Source of the DNA: DASRAA01 sp963814165
Lineage (GTDB): Bacteria > Acidobacteriota > Terriglobia > Terriglobales > Acidobacteriaceae
Assembly (NCBI GenBank): GCA_963814165.1
Contig: CAWFBW010000013.1
Span: forward strand, 62,001 to 126,000
DNA: 64,000 bases
Reading direction: 5' to 3'
The notes below the pieces were generated by a model. It searched no databases. It saw only the letters and a program-made list of their open reading frames with translations, and was not told the origin of the DNA. The stretch's first letter is position 1. Every line of letters begins with the position of its first letter. This document shows positions 1 through 8,051 of the stretch, in pieces. The translations under genes and the position numbers were made by a program.

Positions 1-2
1 TG

Positions 3-581
3 TATAAATTTGTTCCCCTGGTTGCAGCCACGAAGCTGAAGAATGCCTACCCGTTCTTTAGCAGCCAGGTCGCGTTCAACATGGTCGACGGCGTCATTCG
101 TATCCTGCTCTTTCTGCTGTTTATCTGGGGTGTGTCGTTGATGCCCGACATTCTGCGCGTCTACCAGTACCACGGCGCCGAGCACAAGACGGTGTTCGCC
201 TTCGAAGCGCACGATCCCCTGGACCCGAAGCACGTGCAGGCTTATTCGACGTTTCATCCGCGCTGCGGAACCAGCTTCCTGATGACTGTAATGATCATCT
301 CGATCGCGATTTATATGCTGTTTCCGGCACAGACGTTTGCCATGCGTTTTCTGGTTCGTATCGCCATGCTTCCGCTGATCGCTGGATTGTCATACGAACT
401 GATCCGGTTTGCTGCCAAGCACGGCCAGTCGCTGTTTGCCCTGCTCACCAAGCCGGGTTTGTGGCTGCAGCGCATCACCACCAAGCAGCCCACGGACGAC
501 CAGGTCGAGTGCGCCATCTCCGCTCTGAACGAAGCCATGGAACTGGAAAAGGCCCGCGGCGGCGAACTGGTCATTGCCTAG
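3..581 (+). CDS. DUF1385 (YqhQ-like) membrane protein, 5' end cut by window
   Basis: The reading frame is open from the first bases of the window with no stop before the methionine at 81, so the gene starts upstream and only the C-terminal 192 residues are visible. It has hydrophobic segments soon after that methionine (RILLFLLFIWGVSLMPDI), at MTVMIISIAIYMLF and at MLPLIAGLSYELIRFAA. The conserved YHGAEHKT and HPRCGTSFL blocks are typical of the DUF1385/YqhQ family. The molecular function of this family is not established. In many genomes it lies upstream of prfA/prmC or rpmE, which matches the order here. Confidence 0.85.
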   Translation, partial: YKFVPLVAATKLKNAYPFFSSQVAFNMVDGVIRILLFLLFIWGVSLMPDILRVYQYHGAEHKTVFAFEAHDPLDPKHVQAYSTFHPRCGTSFLMTVMIISIAIYMLFPAQTFAMRFLVRIAMLPLIAGLSYELIRFAAKHGQSLFALLTKPGLWLQRITTKQPTDDQVECAISALNEAMELEKARGGELVIA

Positions 582-648
582 CGGCCCCCGCCGCGGAATT
601 TCCTGCGCTCGTGCAGTGCGATTTTCAACCGACTGGTAGAATGTGTTC

Positions 649-954
649 ATGGCGAGCACACGCAGCGCAACTTTTAGCATCCGGTTGAAACCCGAAGTCA
701 AAAAGAAGCTGGCCAAGCTGGCGAAGGAGTCTGGACGCAGCGCGAATTTCCTGATATCCGACGCCGTGGAATCGTACGTTGCGGACCAGGAACGTTTGCA
801 TGCCGAGATTCGATTGGCAGACAGCGAGGTTGCCGGTGGTCATTACATCCGCGACGCAGACATGAAGGCGTGGCTGCTCTCCTGGGGAACCGAGCACGAG
901 TTACCGCCTCCGAAATGCGCTTGCGGAAAACGTCACGATGACGAGGCAGCGTGA
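649..954 (+). CDS. RHH (CopG/CcdA-like) antitoxin of a type II toxin-antitoxin pair
   Basis: This 101-residue protein begins with a ribbon-helix-helix motif: a beta strand (ATFSIRLKPEV) followed by two helices with the KKLAKLAKESGRSANFLI and SDAVESYV pattern. The C-terminal half is charged and ends in a Cys-rich stretch (PPKCACGKRH), which probably binds the toxin. A GTG at 643 in frame is an alternative start; ATG 649 fits the domain better. Its stop overlaps the start of the ParE-like gene by 4 bp (GTGA at 951-954), which predicts translational coupling and antitoxin-first order. By analogy with known pairs it should neutralise the toxin and autorepress the operon. Confidence 0.8.
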   Translation: MASTRSATFSIRLKPEVKKKLAKLAKESGRSANFLISDAVESYVADQERLHAEIRLADSEVAGGHYIRDADMKAWLLSWGTEHELPPPKCACGKRHDDEAA

Positions 955-1268
955 GTCGCGAGCCACCGGGCGACCGTCACGTCGAGCTTGAGATTGTATG
1001 GTCGCGAAAGGCGCTGGCGCGGCTGGCTGAGATCCGACAGTTCGTCGCTTTGGACAAACCTGACGCAGCCGCTCGATTGGCTGCGCGAATCGTGAGCGTG
1101 GTAGCTGCACTGAAAACGCATCCCAACCTGGGTAGATCAGGCGTTGAGCCCGGCACGAGGGAACTGATAATCGGGGGCACTCCTTACATCGTGATCTACC
1201 GGAGTGGTCGTAAACGAATCACGATTTTGACAGTGTGGCACGGAGCGCAGAAGAGAATTGACCGCTAA
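951..1268 (+). CDS. RelE/ParE family toxin
   Basis: This 105-residue protein has the ParE/RelE fold signature. It opens with strand ELEIVWSRKAL, then ARLAEIRQFV on helix 1, and helix 2 is PDAAARLAARIVSVVAAL. The end has the usual LIIGGTPYIVIYRSGRKRITILTVWHGAQ strands (positions 1170-1252), matching the conserved (Y/T)PYIVxYR...ILxVxHxxR pattern. The GTG start is fused to the antitoxin stop. ParE-type toxins usually inhibit gyrase and RelE-type toxins cleave ribosome-bound mRNA; the sequence alone does not decide which applies. The pair sits 12 bp upstream of prfA. Confidence 0.82.
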   Translation: MSREPPGDRHVELEIVWSRKALARLAEIRQFVALDKPDAAARLAARIVSVVAALKTHPNLGRSGVEPGTRELIIGGTPYIVIYRSGRKRITILTVWHGAQKRIDR

Positions 1269-1280
1269 AGACAGGCCATC

Positions 1281-2360
1281 ATGTTTGAGCGTTTAGAACA
1301 AATCGAAGCCAAATACGACGAGCTGAATCAGGCCCTCGCATCGCCCGACATCGTCTCTGACTCGCAGCGTTATCAGAAGACCGCCAAGGCTCACAGCGAA
1401 ATCGCTCCCATCGTCGAAAAATATCGAGAGTTTAAAGATCTCACCCGCGGCGTAGCCGAGAGCAAGGCGCTGCTCGAGGGAGAGACCGATCCGGAAATGC
1501 TCTCTTATGCCCAGGAAGAGCTGACGCAACTGGACAAGCGCGTCCACGAAGTGGAAGAAGAACTGAAGGTCCTGCTGCTGCCGAAAGATCCCAACGACGA
1601 GAAGAACGTCATCCTCGAAATCCGCGCCGGCACAGGTGGCGACGAAGCAACTCTCTTCGCGGCAGAGATGTTCCGCATGTACAACCGCTACGCCGAAACT
1701 AACCGCTGGAAGGTAGAAGTACTCTCCAGTTCTGACTCCGGCGTCGGTGGATTGAAGGAAGTTATCGCCATCATCGAAGGCCAGGGCGTGTACTCGCGGT
1801 TGAAGTATGAGAGCGGTGTTCATCGTGTGCAGCGCGTTCCGCAGACCGAGACCCAAGGCCGCGTGCATACCTCCGCGGTAACGGTTGCTGTGTTGCCTGA
1901 AGCTGAAGATGTGGACGTCAAGATCGAGGCGAAAGACATCCGCATCGATACGTTTTGTTCGTCGGGACCGGGTGGACAGTCAGTGAACACCACCTATTCG
2001 GCGGTCCGCATTACACATCTCCCGACGAACACTGTAGTGAGTTGCCAGGACGAAAAGTCGCAAATCAAGAACCGCGAAAAGGGAATGCGTGTGCTGCGCG
2101 CGCGCCTCTACGAAATGGAACAGCAGAAGCAGGCCGACGCACTGGCCAAGGAACGCAAGGCCATGGTGGGCTCCGGGGACCGCAGCGAAAAGATCCGCAC
2201 CTACAACTTCCCGCAGAACCGCGTCACCGACCATCGCATCGGGTTCACCGCGCACCAGTTGCCCGAGTTCATGGACGGCAAGCTGCAGCCCATGATCGAT
2301 GCTCTGATTACGCACTTCCAGTCGGAGAAGCTGAAGGCAGAATCATCGGTGCTGGCCTAG
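1281..2360 (+). CDS. prfA: Peptide chain release factor 1
   Basis: This 359-residue class I release factor recognises UAA and UAG in the ribosomal A site and triggers release of the finished peptide. The codon-recognition tripeptide is P187-Q188-T189 (the PxT form of RF1, not SPF of RF2), and the catalytic GGQ is at 231-233. An N-terminal coiled region (residues 1-100) precedes the core. Length and motif order match the family. It is followed after 39 bp by prmC, which methylates the GGQ glutamine, the standard pairing. The preceding TA pair is the unusual neighbour. Confidence 0.98.
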   Translation: MFERLEQIEAKYDELNQALASPDIVSDSQRYQKTAKAHSEIAPIVEKYREFKDLTRGVAESKALLEGETDPEMLSYAQEELTQLDKRVHEVEEELKVLLLPKDPNDEKNVILEIRAGTGGDEATLFAAEMFRMYNRYAETNRWKVEVLSSSDSGVGGLKEVIAIIEGQGVYSRLKYESGVHRVQRVPQTETQGRVHTSAVTVAVLPEAEDVDVKIEAKDIRIDTFCSSGPGGQSVNTTYSAVRITHLPTNTVVSCQDEKSQIKNREKGMRVLRARLYEMEQQKQADALAKERKAMVGSGDRSEKIRTYNFPQNRVTDHRIGFTAHQLPEFMDGKLQPMIDALITHFQSEKLKAESSVLA

Positions 2361-2399
2361 CTTTTCGCTAAGAGGGTGGCCAGCCGCTAGAATCTCCCC

Positions 2400-3248
2400 G
2401 TGCAACTCAAGCAAGCGCTCGCGTCGGCCGTAGAGCAACTGGAAGCCTCCGGCTGCGGCTCGCCCCGCATGAATGCCGAGACGTTGATGATGTTCGTTCT
2501 CGGCGTAAATCGCGCGTATCTCTACGCTCACCCCGAGCGTGAACTGACCGCCGAAGAGCAATCGAGTTACGATGACGCCATTACCCATCGCGCTGATGGG
2601 GTACCCTCGCAGTACATCACCGGCCATCAAGAGTTTTGGGGGCTGGACTTCCTCGTTTCGCCTGCGGTGTTGATTCCCCGGCCAGAAACCGAGCACCTTG
2701 TCGAAACCGTGCTGGAGTTAGCTCGCGAGGTGCCTGGGCCCCTAATCGTTGACGTGGGTACCGGCTCCGGCTGTATCGCTCTCGCCCTGGCAAACGAATT
2801 GAAGAGCGCGGAGATCTACGCGGTAGATCTCTCCACCGAAGCCCTCGACATTGCCCGCGCCAACGCCGCCCGCTTGCAGTTGGACCGTCGGGTCAAGTTC
2901 CTTCAGAGTGATGTGCTGGCCGCAGTGGCTAGCGTTCACGATTTCGACTTCGTTGTCAGCAATCCGCCCTATGTCGGTCATCATGAAGCCGACAAGGTGC
3001 AGCGCTCAGTCTTCGAGTTCGAGCCCAGGATGGCAGTATTTTCCGGCGAGAGCGGACTCGACGTCATTCGACCATTGATCGTGCAGGCGCACGCCGCGCT
3101 CAAACCCGGCGGCTGGCTCGTGATGGAGATCGGCTACTCCATGCGTGATATGGTGCTCAATTTACTCGCTCCCACAATGTGGGATGAGCCAATGGTGGTG
3201 CCGGATCTGCAGGGCATCCCGCGAGTGATTGCGGCGCGGAAAAGCTGA
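2400..3248 (+). CDS. prmC: Release factor glutamine N5-methyltransferase PrmC
   Basis: This 282-residue SAM-dependent enzyme methylates the Gln of the GGQ motif in RF1 and RF2. The N-terminal helical domain (residues 1-75) contacts the release factor. The methyltransferase core has the SAM-binding motif DVGTGSGCIA at 118-127 and the catalytic NPPY at 188-191. The GTG start at 2400 gives the family's usual length; no ATG is available before the conserved region. It is probably cotranscribed with prfA. Confidence 0.95.
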   Translation: MQLKQALASAVEQLEASGCGSPRMNAETLMMFVLGVNRAYLYAHPERELTAEEQSSYDDAITHRADGVPSQYITGHQEFWGLDFLVSPAVLIPRPETEHLVETVLELAREVPGPLIVDVGTGSGCIALALANELKSAEIYAVDLSTEALDIARANAARLQLDRRVKFLQSDVLAAVASVHDFDFVVSNPPYVGHHEADKVQRSVFEFEPRMAVFSGESGLDVIRPLIVQAHAALKPGGWLVMEIGYSMRDMVLNLLAPTMWDEPMVVPDLQGIPRVIAARKS

Positions 3249-3250
3249 GC

Positions 3251-3445
3251 TCATCTGTTGCGCGCTCGTTTTCCCGGCTTGGCCTGATCTTCACTTACTG
3301 GCTTCAGAAGTACTCCGCCGCGATACCTGTCAATCAGTACGTGGTCGCCATCGAATTCGAACCCTTTCGGCAAAAGAACATACTGATAGGCACCATGACG
3401 CACCAGCCTGGCGGTGGATGGAAGCTCTTTTTCTTCCTTGTTCAT
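3251..3445 (-). CDS. AbrB/MazE/VapB-type antitoxin-like protein, no toxin partner
   Basis: This 64-residue protein has a swapped-hairpin AbrB pattern: a short strand (ARLVRHGAYQYVLLPKGF) then FDGDHVLIDRYRGGVLLKP, resembling VapB antitoxins with the LPK..F.F.G..V.I.R consensus. The C-terminus is short and basic. It starts 11 bp after the purH stop on the same strand and may be cotranscribed with it. No PIN-domain or MazF-like gene is adjacent; its stop faces prmC. It could be an orphan antitoxin or a stand-alone DNA-binding protein. Confidence 0.6.
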   Translation of the reverse strand: MNKEEKELPSTARLVRHGAYQYVLLPKGFEFDGDHVLIDRYRGGVLLKPVSEDQAKPGKRARNR

Positions 3446-3456
3446 TGCAAGTGCTC

Positions 3457-5019
3457 CTAGTGCCGGAAGTGTCTCACTCCGGTCGTCACCATCGCCAGCC
3501 CCAGCCTGTTCGCTGCGTCGATCACTTCCTGGTCGCGTACCGAGCCGCCTGGCTGAATGATCGCTGTTGCGCCAGCCTCAGCGATCACTTCTACTCCGTC
3601 CGGGAATGGGAAGAAGGCATCGGAAGCCGCCACGGAGCCCTTAATGCCGAGCGCCGACTTCATCACGCCGATGCGCGCCGAGTCCACGCGGCTCATCTGG
3701 CCCGCGCCCACGCCCGTGGTCTGCCCGTTGCGCGCGTAGAGTATCGCGTTCGACTTCACGTGCTTGCACACCTTCCACGCAAACAAGAGGTCTTTCATCT
3801 CCTGCTCAGTCGGTTTGCGTTGGCTGACCACTTTCAGGTCGGCATCGGTGAGCGGCCGCACATCGTTGTCTTGTAATAACACGCCGCCCGAGACGTTTTT
3901 GAGAACCCACTTCTGCTCCATCGCCTCGACTTCCACGAGCCGGAGGTTCTTCTTCGTTGCGAAAATGTGCAGTGCCCCGGCATCGAACTTCGGCGCCGCT
4001 ACGACTTCCAAAAACATCTTCACCATCTCCGTCGCCGTTGCTGCATCGATCGGCCGGTTCACGCCGATCACGCCGCCAAACGCCGACACCGGATCGCACT
4101 CCAGCGCCCTCAGATAAGCCTCTGACAATGTGGGAGCTACCGCCGTGCCGCAGGGGTTGGTGTGCTTGATAATGGCGACAACAGGCTCTTCGAACTCCTG
4201 CGCCAAGTCCCACGCCGCCTGCAGATCGACAATGTTGTTGTAGCTGAGTTCCTTGCCCTGCAGTTGCTTCCCGTTGGCCACGCCCTGACCCGATCCATCG
4301 CCGTACAGTGCCGCCTTCTGGTGCGGGTTCTCCCCGTAACGCAAATCGAACGCCTTGCGGAACGAGAGCCGCAGCGTCTCGGGAAAGCCCGGTTGTCCGC
4401 CCATGGAGAATTTGCCGTCGGACGGAGGTGCAATCGCCTCCAGCGTTGAAGCGATCGCCGAGTCGTAGGCCGCCGTCGTGGCAAACGCTTCCTGGGCCAG
4501 CCGCCATTTCGTCGCCAAGGACAGTGACCCATCACCCGCCTTCAGTTCTGCAGCAATCGCTTCGTAATCCGCGGGCGACGTTACGATCGCAACATCCTGG
4601 AAATTCTTCGCCGCCGAGCGCACCATCGACGGGCCACCGATATCGATGTTCTCGATGACGTCGTGAAATTCCACGCCGGGCTTCGACGCCGTCTTCTCGA
4701 AGGCGTACAGGTTAACCACCACCATGTCGATGGGCTGGATGCCGTGTTCTGCCACCGCTGCTACGTGCTGTGCGTTGTCACGCACGTGCAGGATTCCGCC
4801 ATGCACCTTGGGATGCAGCGTCTTCACGCGGCCGTCCAGCATCTCGGGAAAGCCGGTCAACTCGGAGATGTCCTTTACCGCAATGCCGGAATCCCGCAGC
4901 AACTTCGCGGTGCCTCCGGTGGAGATAAGTTCCACGCCCATGGCGGATAGCTGTCGCGCGAACTCCACCAGTCCGGTTTTGTCAGTAACGCTCAACAGCG
5001 CTCTTTGGATCTTTGCCAT
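3457..5019 (-). CDS. purH: Bifunctional AICAR transformylase / IMP cyclohydrolase
   Basis: This 520-residue enzyme catalyses the last two steps of de novo IMP synthesis. The N-terminal MGS-like cyclohydrolase domain (about residues 1-200) carries KTLHPKVHGGIL and GGPSMVRSAAKN. The C-terminal transformylase domain carries SYNNIVDLQAAWDL and the catalytic IIKHTNPCGTA (Lys-His pair). I chose ATG 5019 because MAKIQRALLSVTDKTG is the conserved N-terminus; the frame extends upstream to 5112 but those 31 codons look non-coding. A GAGG element lies just upstream of the start. An AbrB-like gene follows closely. Confidence 0.97.
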   Translation of the reverse strand: MAKIQRALLSVTDKTGLVEFARQLSAMGVELISTGGTAKLLRDSGIAVKDISELTGFPEMLDGRVKTLHPKVHGGILHVRDNAQHVAAVAEHGIQPIDMVVVNLYAFEKTASKPGVEFHDVIENIDIGGPSMVRSAAKNFQDVAIVTSPADYEAIAAELKAGDGSLSLATKWRLAQEAFATTAAYDSAIASTLEAIAPPSDGKFSMGGQPGFPETLRLSFRKAFDLRYGENPHQKAALYGDGSGQGVANGKQLQGKELSYNNIVDLQAAWDLAQEFEEPVVAIIKHTNPCGTAVAPTLSEAYLRALECDPVSAFGGVIGVNRPIDAATATEMVKMFLEVVAAPKFDAGALHIFATKKNLRLVEVEAMEQKWVLKNVSGGVLLQDNDVRPLTDADLKVVSQRKPTEQEMKDLLFAWKVCKHVKSNAILYARNGQTTGVGAGQMSRVDSARIGVMKSALGIKGSVAASDAFFPFPDGVEVIAEAGATAIIQPGGSVRDQEVIDAANRLGLAMVTTGVRHFRH

Positions 5020-5201
5020 GAATGCCTCGTGAAGGTAGGAATGCCCTACCGTGTTCGCACCTTGTGGAGCCGGAGGCCCCTCATGCAAACACGGAAGCGT
5101 ACCAATCAGCATAAATGGCGAACGCAGATTTCAGGAATGTGGAGGAGTGCACCGAGCCGGTCGGTAGTACGGAGGATAGTTCGCCGATGCAGGTTGGTCG
5201 C

Positions 5202-5555
5202 CTACTGCCGCGCGACGGAAGATGCCATCTTCTTCACCATCGCAATCACTAGTTTGCGATCGCTGTCATTCAGACTCGCAGAGTAACGCCGGATCTGCGT
5301 CAGGAAGCGCACTTCCTCTTCGGCCAGATGCGGAACTGCCCGGCTGCCATTGTCGCCGTTTCCTTCGTGGAAAAACTGAGCCAGAGGAAGTTCCATCGCG
5401 GTGGCAATCTTGGCCAACGTATCCAGCGAGGGAATCGTATGTCCGTTTTCCACGCGCGACAAATAGCAGCGCAACAGTCCGGTGCGCTTCTCAATGTCGC
5501 CCTGCGACATGCCCTTCTGCAGGCGGTAGTTTCGGATTGTTTCGCCGATGTTCAT
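5202..5555 (-). CDS. XRE-family HTH transcriptional regulator
   Basis: The 117-residue protein has an N-terminal helix-turn-helix of the Cro/CI type (GETIRNYRLQKGMSQGDIEK, then LSRVENGHTIPSLDTLAKIA), about residues 4-60. The C-terminal part (from VPHLAEEEVRFLTQIRRY) is a helical region of unknown role. The frame is open to 5627, but a good promoter lies at 5599-5627, so translation must start downstream. Candidates are ATG 5555 and a TTG at 5561 that has AAGGA seven bases upstream. A 12-bp palindrome beyond the promoter may be an operator. The target genes are not evident. Confidence 0.85.
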   Translation of the reverse strand: MNIGETIRNYRLQKGMSQGDIEKRTGLLRCYLSRVENGHTIPSLDTLAKIATAMELPLAQFFHEGNGDNGSRAVPHLAEEEVRFLTQIRRYSASLNDSDRKLVIAMVKKMASSVARQ

Positions 5556-5598
5556 GGCCAATGGATGTTCCTTAAATCGAAGTGGCTGAGTTGACTGC

Positions 5599-5627
5599 AT
5601 AGTAACGATTTGTGACCTGACTAGCAA
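5599..5627 (-). promoter_or_regulatory. Sigma70-type promoter of the XRE regulator
   Basis: On the minus strand TTGCTA (5627-5622) and TACTAT (5604-5599) are separated by 17 bp. The predicted start of transcription is near 5592, about 35 bases before the chosen start codon. Confidence 0.55.
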
Positions 5628-5683
5628 GAAAAAGTTGTATTTCTGCGGGCGTTTATTCTTGGCTGCAGAAAGGAATTGAAACA

Positions 5684-5695
5684 GTAACTAGTTAC
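5684..5695. promoter_or_regulatory. 12-bp perfect palindrome, possible operator
   Basis: GTAACTAGTTAC reads identically on both strands and lies about 57 bp upstream of the XRE gene -35 element. A further GTAAC half-site occurs in the -10 region (5602-5606). This is suggestive of autoregulation, but it is inference only. Confidence 0.35.
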
Positions 5696-5807
5696 CATAG
5701 CGATACTAAAGTGACTGACACCAGCCCAACGGACGTGGGGGTTCGATCGCCTCGTTTATGCCAGTGGCTCTCGCTTCAACGCAACTGCTTCGCGCGGCAG
5801 GATCAAC

Positions 5808-6281
5808 TCAGAGTGCCAACGCCATGTAGCAGAGACCCTCGACCGGCACCATCGGTTCCGCTGCAACCTCGCGGAATCCGTATTCGCGATAGAGTCTCAT
5901 CGCTGCTTCCATCGTCGCTGGGTGTGTGTCGAGCCGCATGAACGCATAGCCGCGACCGCGTGCCAGTTCAATCACAGCCTCGATCAGCGCCCTGCCAACG
6001 CGGCTGCCCCGGCACTCCGGCGCAACGTACAGCCGCTTCATCTCGCAAGTAGCAGGTTTGGGAAACGGCCGCAGCGCAATGCATCCCGCAGCCTGGCCGG
6101 AAACCGTCGCCAGTAAAAGGCCACCACCCGGCCGCGCGTATGCGCCCGGCAGAGTTTGCCATTCGCTGTCAGGTAGTTGGCACTTCTCAAAAAGTTGTTC
6201 TTGGTAGGCGCGGAACAATCGCTGCACGGCCTCCAACTGTTCCGCCGTCGAAACCTCGGCTATAGAGACGGCAGCGTTCAT
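5808..6281 (-). CDS. GNAT-family N-acetyltransferase
   Basis: The protein of about 157 residues has the GNAT acetyl-CoA motif A (MKRLYVAPECRGSRVGRAL, with R-G-x-x-G) followed by ELARGRGYAFMRLDT and the C-terminal LYREYGFREV block. The substrate is unknown. An in-frame GTG at 6287, one base after the fabG stop, is an alternative start and would make the pair very tightly coupled. It is downstream of fabG on the same strand and probably cotranscribed, although no functional link to fatty acid synthesis is evident. Confidence 0.88.
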   Translation of the reverse strand: MNAAVSIAEVSTAEQLEAVQRLFRAYQEQLFEKCQLPDSEWQTLPGAYARPGGGLLLATVSGQAAGCIALRPFPKPATCEMKRLYVAPECRGSRVGRALIEAVIELARGRGYAFMRLDTHPATMEAAMRLYREYGFREVAAEPMVPVEGLCYMALAL

Positions 6282-6288
6282 CGTCACG

Positions 6289-7035
6289 CTACCCCATCAG
6301 AATGCCGCCGTTGACCTTCAGCACTTCGCCGGTAATGTAGCCCGCCTCTTCTGAGGCTAGGAACTTCACCGCGTGCGCCACGTCCATGTCGGTACCAGTG
6401 CGGCCAAGCGGGACCGAGGCGCGCATCTTCTCCTTTAACTCCTCGGACAGCACCGACGTCATCGCAGTTTCGATCCACCCCGGAGCCACGGCGTTGACCG
6501 TGATGCTACGTGACGCGACTTCCCGCGCCAGTGCCATGGTCAACCCAATCAACCCCGCCTTTGACGACGCATAGTTTGTCTGTCCGGCCTGGCCGATCTG
6601 CCCGAAGATGCTGGTCACGTTGATGATCCTTCCCCAGCGCTGCTTCAGCATTGAGCCAATCACCGCCTGCGACAGAAGGAATGGTCCCGTCAAGTTGGTG
6701 TTGAGCACTTCGTCCCAGTCAGCGCGTTTCATGCGCATCATCAACTGGTCACGTGTCACCCCGGCATTGTTTACCAGGATGTCGATCCTGCCGAAGTACG
6801 CCAATACGGCCTTCACACCAGCCTTGATTTCTTCTTCGTTGGCGACATCGATCTTGAAGACCTCGGACTCGCCGCCTTGCGCAGCGATTTCTGCTGCAAC
6901 CTGCCGCAGCTTTTCCTGGTTGCGGGCGCACAACGCCACTTTGGCTCCGCCGGCTGCCAGCACCAGCGCGCAAGCCCGGCCAATTCCCTGCGATGCGCCC
7001 GTTACCAGCGCAACGCGGCCTTCCACTCCTGCCAT
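6289..7035 (-). CDS. fabG: 3-oxoacyl-ACP reductase FabG (SDR family)
   Basis: This 248-residue short-chain dehydrogenase has the NADP-binding TGASQGIGRA at 12-21 and NNAG at 89-92. The catalytic residues N113, S142, Y155 and K159 (YASSK) are in place. The C-terminal GWIETAMT and GGILMG ends are typical of FabG, which reduces 3-ketoacyl-ACP in fatty acid elongation. ATG 7035 gives the standard N-terminus; the frame extends to 7080 without support. Other SDR substrates cannot be excluded because no fab cluster surrounds it. Confidence 0.85.
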   Translation of the reverse strand: MAGVEGRVALVTGASQGIGRACALVLAAGGAKVALCARNQEKLRQVAAEIAAQGGESEVFKIDVANEEEIKAGVKAVLAYFGRIDILVNNAGVTRDQLMMRMKRADWDEVLNTNLTGPFLLSQAVIGSMLKQRWGRIINVTSIFGQIGQAGQTNYASSKAGLIGLTMALAREVASRSITVNAVAPGWIETAMTSVLSEELKEKMRASVPLGRTGTDMDVAHAVKFLASEEAGYITGEVLKVNGGILMG

Positions 7036-7115
7036 GTAAGACTCCTGTATTGATTCCAGCAGGATTATAACTACCTGCACTTACCTGTCGCTGTGAGTTG
7101 ATGAGTTGCGAGACT

Positions 7116-7922
7116 TCAGATCAGCCGTTGGGGCGCCCAAACCAGCACTTTCAACGCCCGCGAGAAGTGCATCACGTCCGCCGCCTCCGGCAGATCGATC
7201 CCGACGGTTTGCGCCATCGTGTTCTGTTCCAGGTCGGCCGAAGCTCCATGCAGCGTCCATCGCAAGTGATGGATATCGGCACGGTACAACCGCTTGCGGG
7301 TGGTCGAATACAGGCAGTAACGCTCGCACAGGAAGTGTTCGATCGACCCTGGCACAGCATGAAACTCAGCCCCTGCCGGACCATACGCGATGCGTAACTC
7401 CGCCGGCTTGGGCCCATGCGAGCGCTGGCTCTGATAAAGCACCTTCGCCGAGCCCCTTCCTTTGACCTTCATCGCCGCATGCCAGTACGGCAGCCGATAA
7501 AAGATGCGTGCTCCCCACACTGCCGAAAGATGGCTGGCGTCGAGGCTGAAGAAGTACACGCCCGGCTTGCCCTTATACGTCACATACGTCCTGACGTTAA
7601 CTTCGCCGAAGTGCGACACCCACGGCAACGACGGAATTCCCGGTGGTCGTAGCTGACTCAACCAGAAAGGCGTGATCGAAACCCAGCCGCGCTGTTGGTA
7701 GGTGTCCAGGGTCAATGCCGCAGGCACCAGAGCTCGGAGCTTCTCAGCCGGTACTTCGTAGTGCAGAAACAGCAGATCGCTCCAGCGCTGCGTCATCACC
7801 CACGGAGTCATGGGTGCAGGCCATGGCCGATGCTGGGTGGCAAACAGGATGGAGTCCGCGCCGATCCAGCGGGTGCGTCCTTCTTCGAGGTTGGTCACGG
7901 GGAGCTTGGGTCGTTCGGGCAC
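7116..7922 (-). CDS. DUF2071 (YqjF-like) protein
   Basis: This 268-residue protein starts with GTG at 7922. It matches the DUF2071 family: MTQRWSDLLFLHYEVP near the N-terminus, LVPAALTLDTYQQRGWVSITPFW, EVNVRTYV followed by GVYFFSLDAS, and a C-terminal FSRALKVLVWAPQRL. Family members are soluble proteins of unknown biochemical function. It is divergent from the downstream ThyX-like gene and upstream of fabG with an 80-bp gap. Confidence 0.8.
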   Translation of the reverse strand: MPERPKLPVTNLEEGRTRWIGADSILFATQHRPWPAPMTPWVMTQRWSDLLFLHYEVPAEKLRALVPAALTLDTYQQRGWVSITPFWLSQLRPPGIPSLPWVSHFGEVNVRTYVTYKGKPGVYFFSLDASHLSAVWGARIFYRLPYWHAAMKVKGRGSAKVLYQSQRSHGPKPAELRIAYGPAGAEFHAVPGSIEHFLCERYCLYSTTRKRLYRADIHHLRWTLHGASADLEQNTMAQTVGIDLPEAADVMHFSRALKVLVWAPQRLI

Positions 7923-8051
7923 GGCAGTTCTCCCACATTCTATTCTGAATCGGCGCTGCCCCTATTTACCATTCGCATGTTTTCCTCAACTAGCATCGCT
8001 TCCTGATTGCTCAATACCGCTATCGACACCTATCATTACCCTCTTACCACA

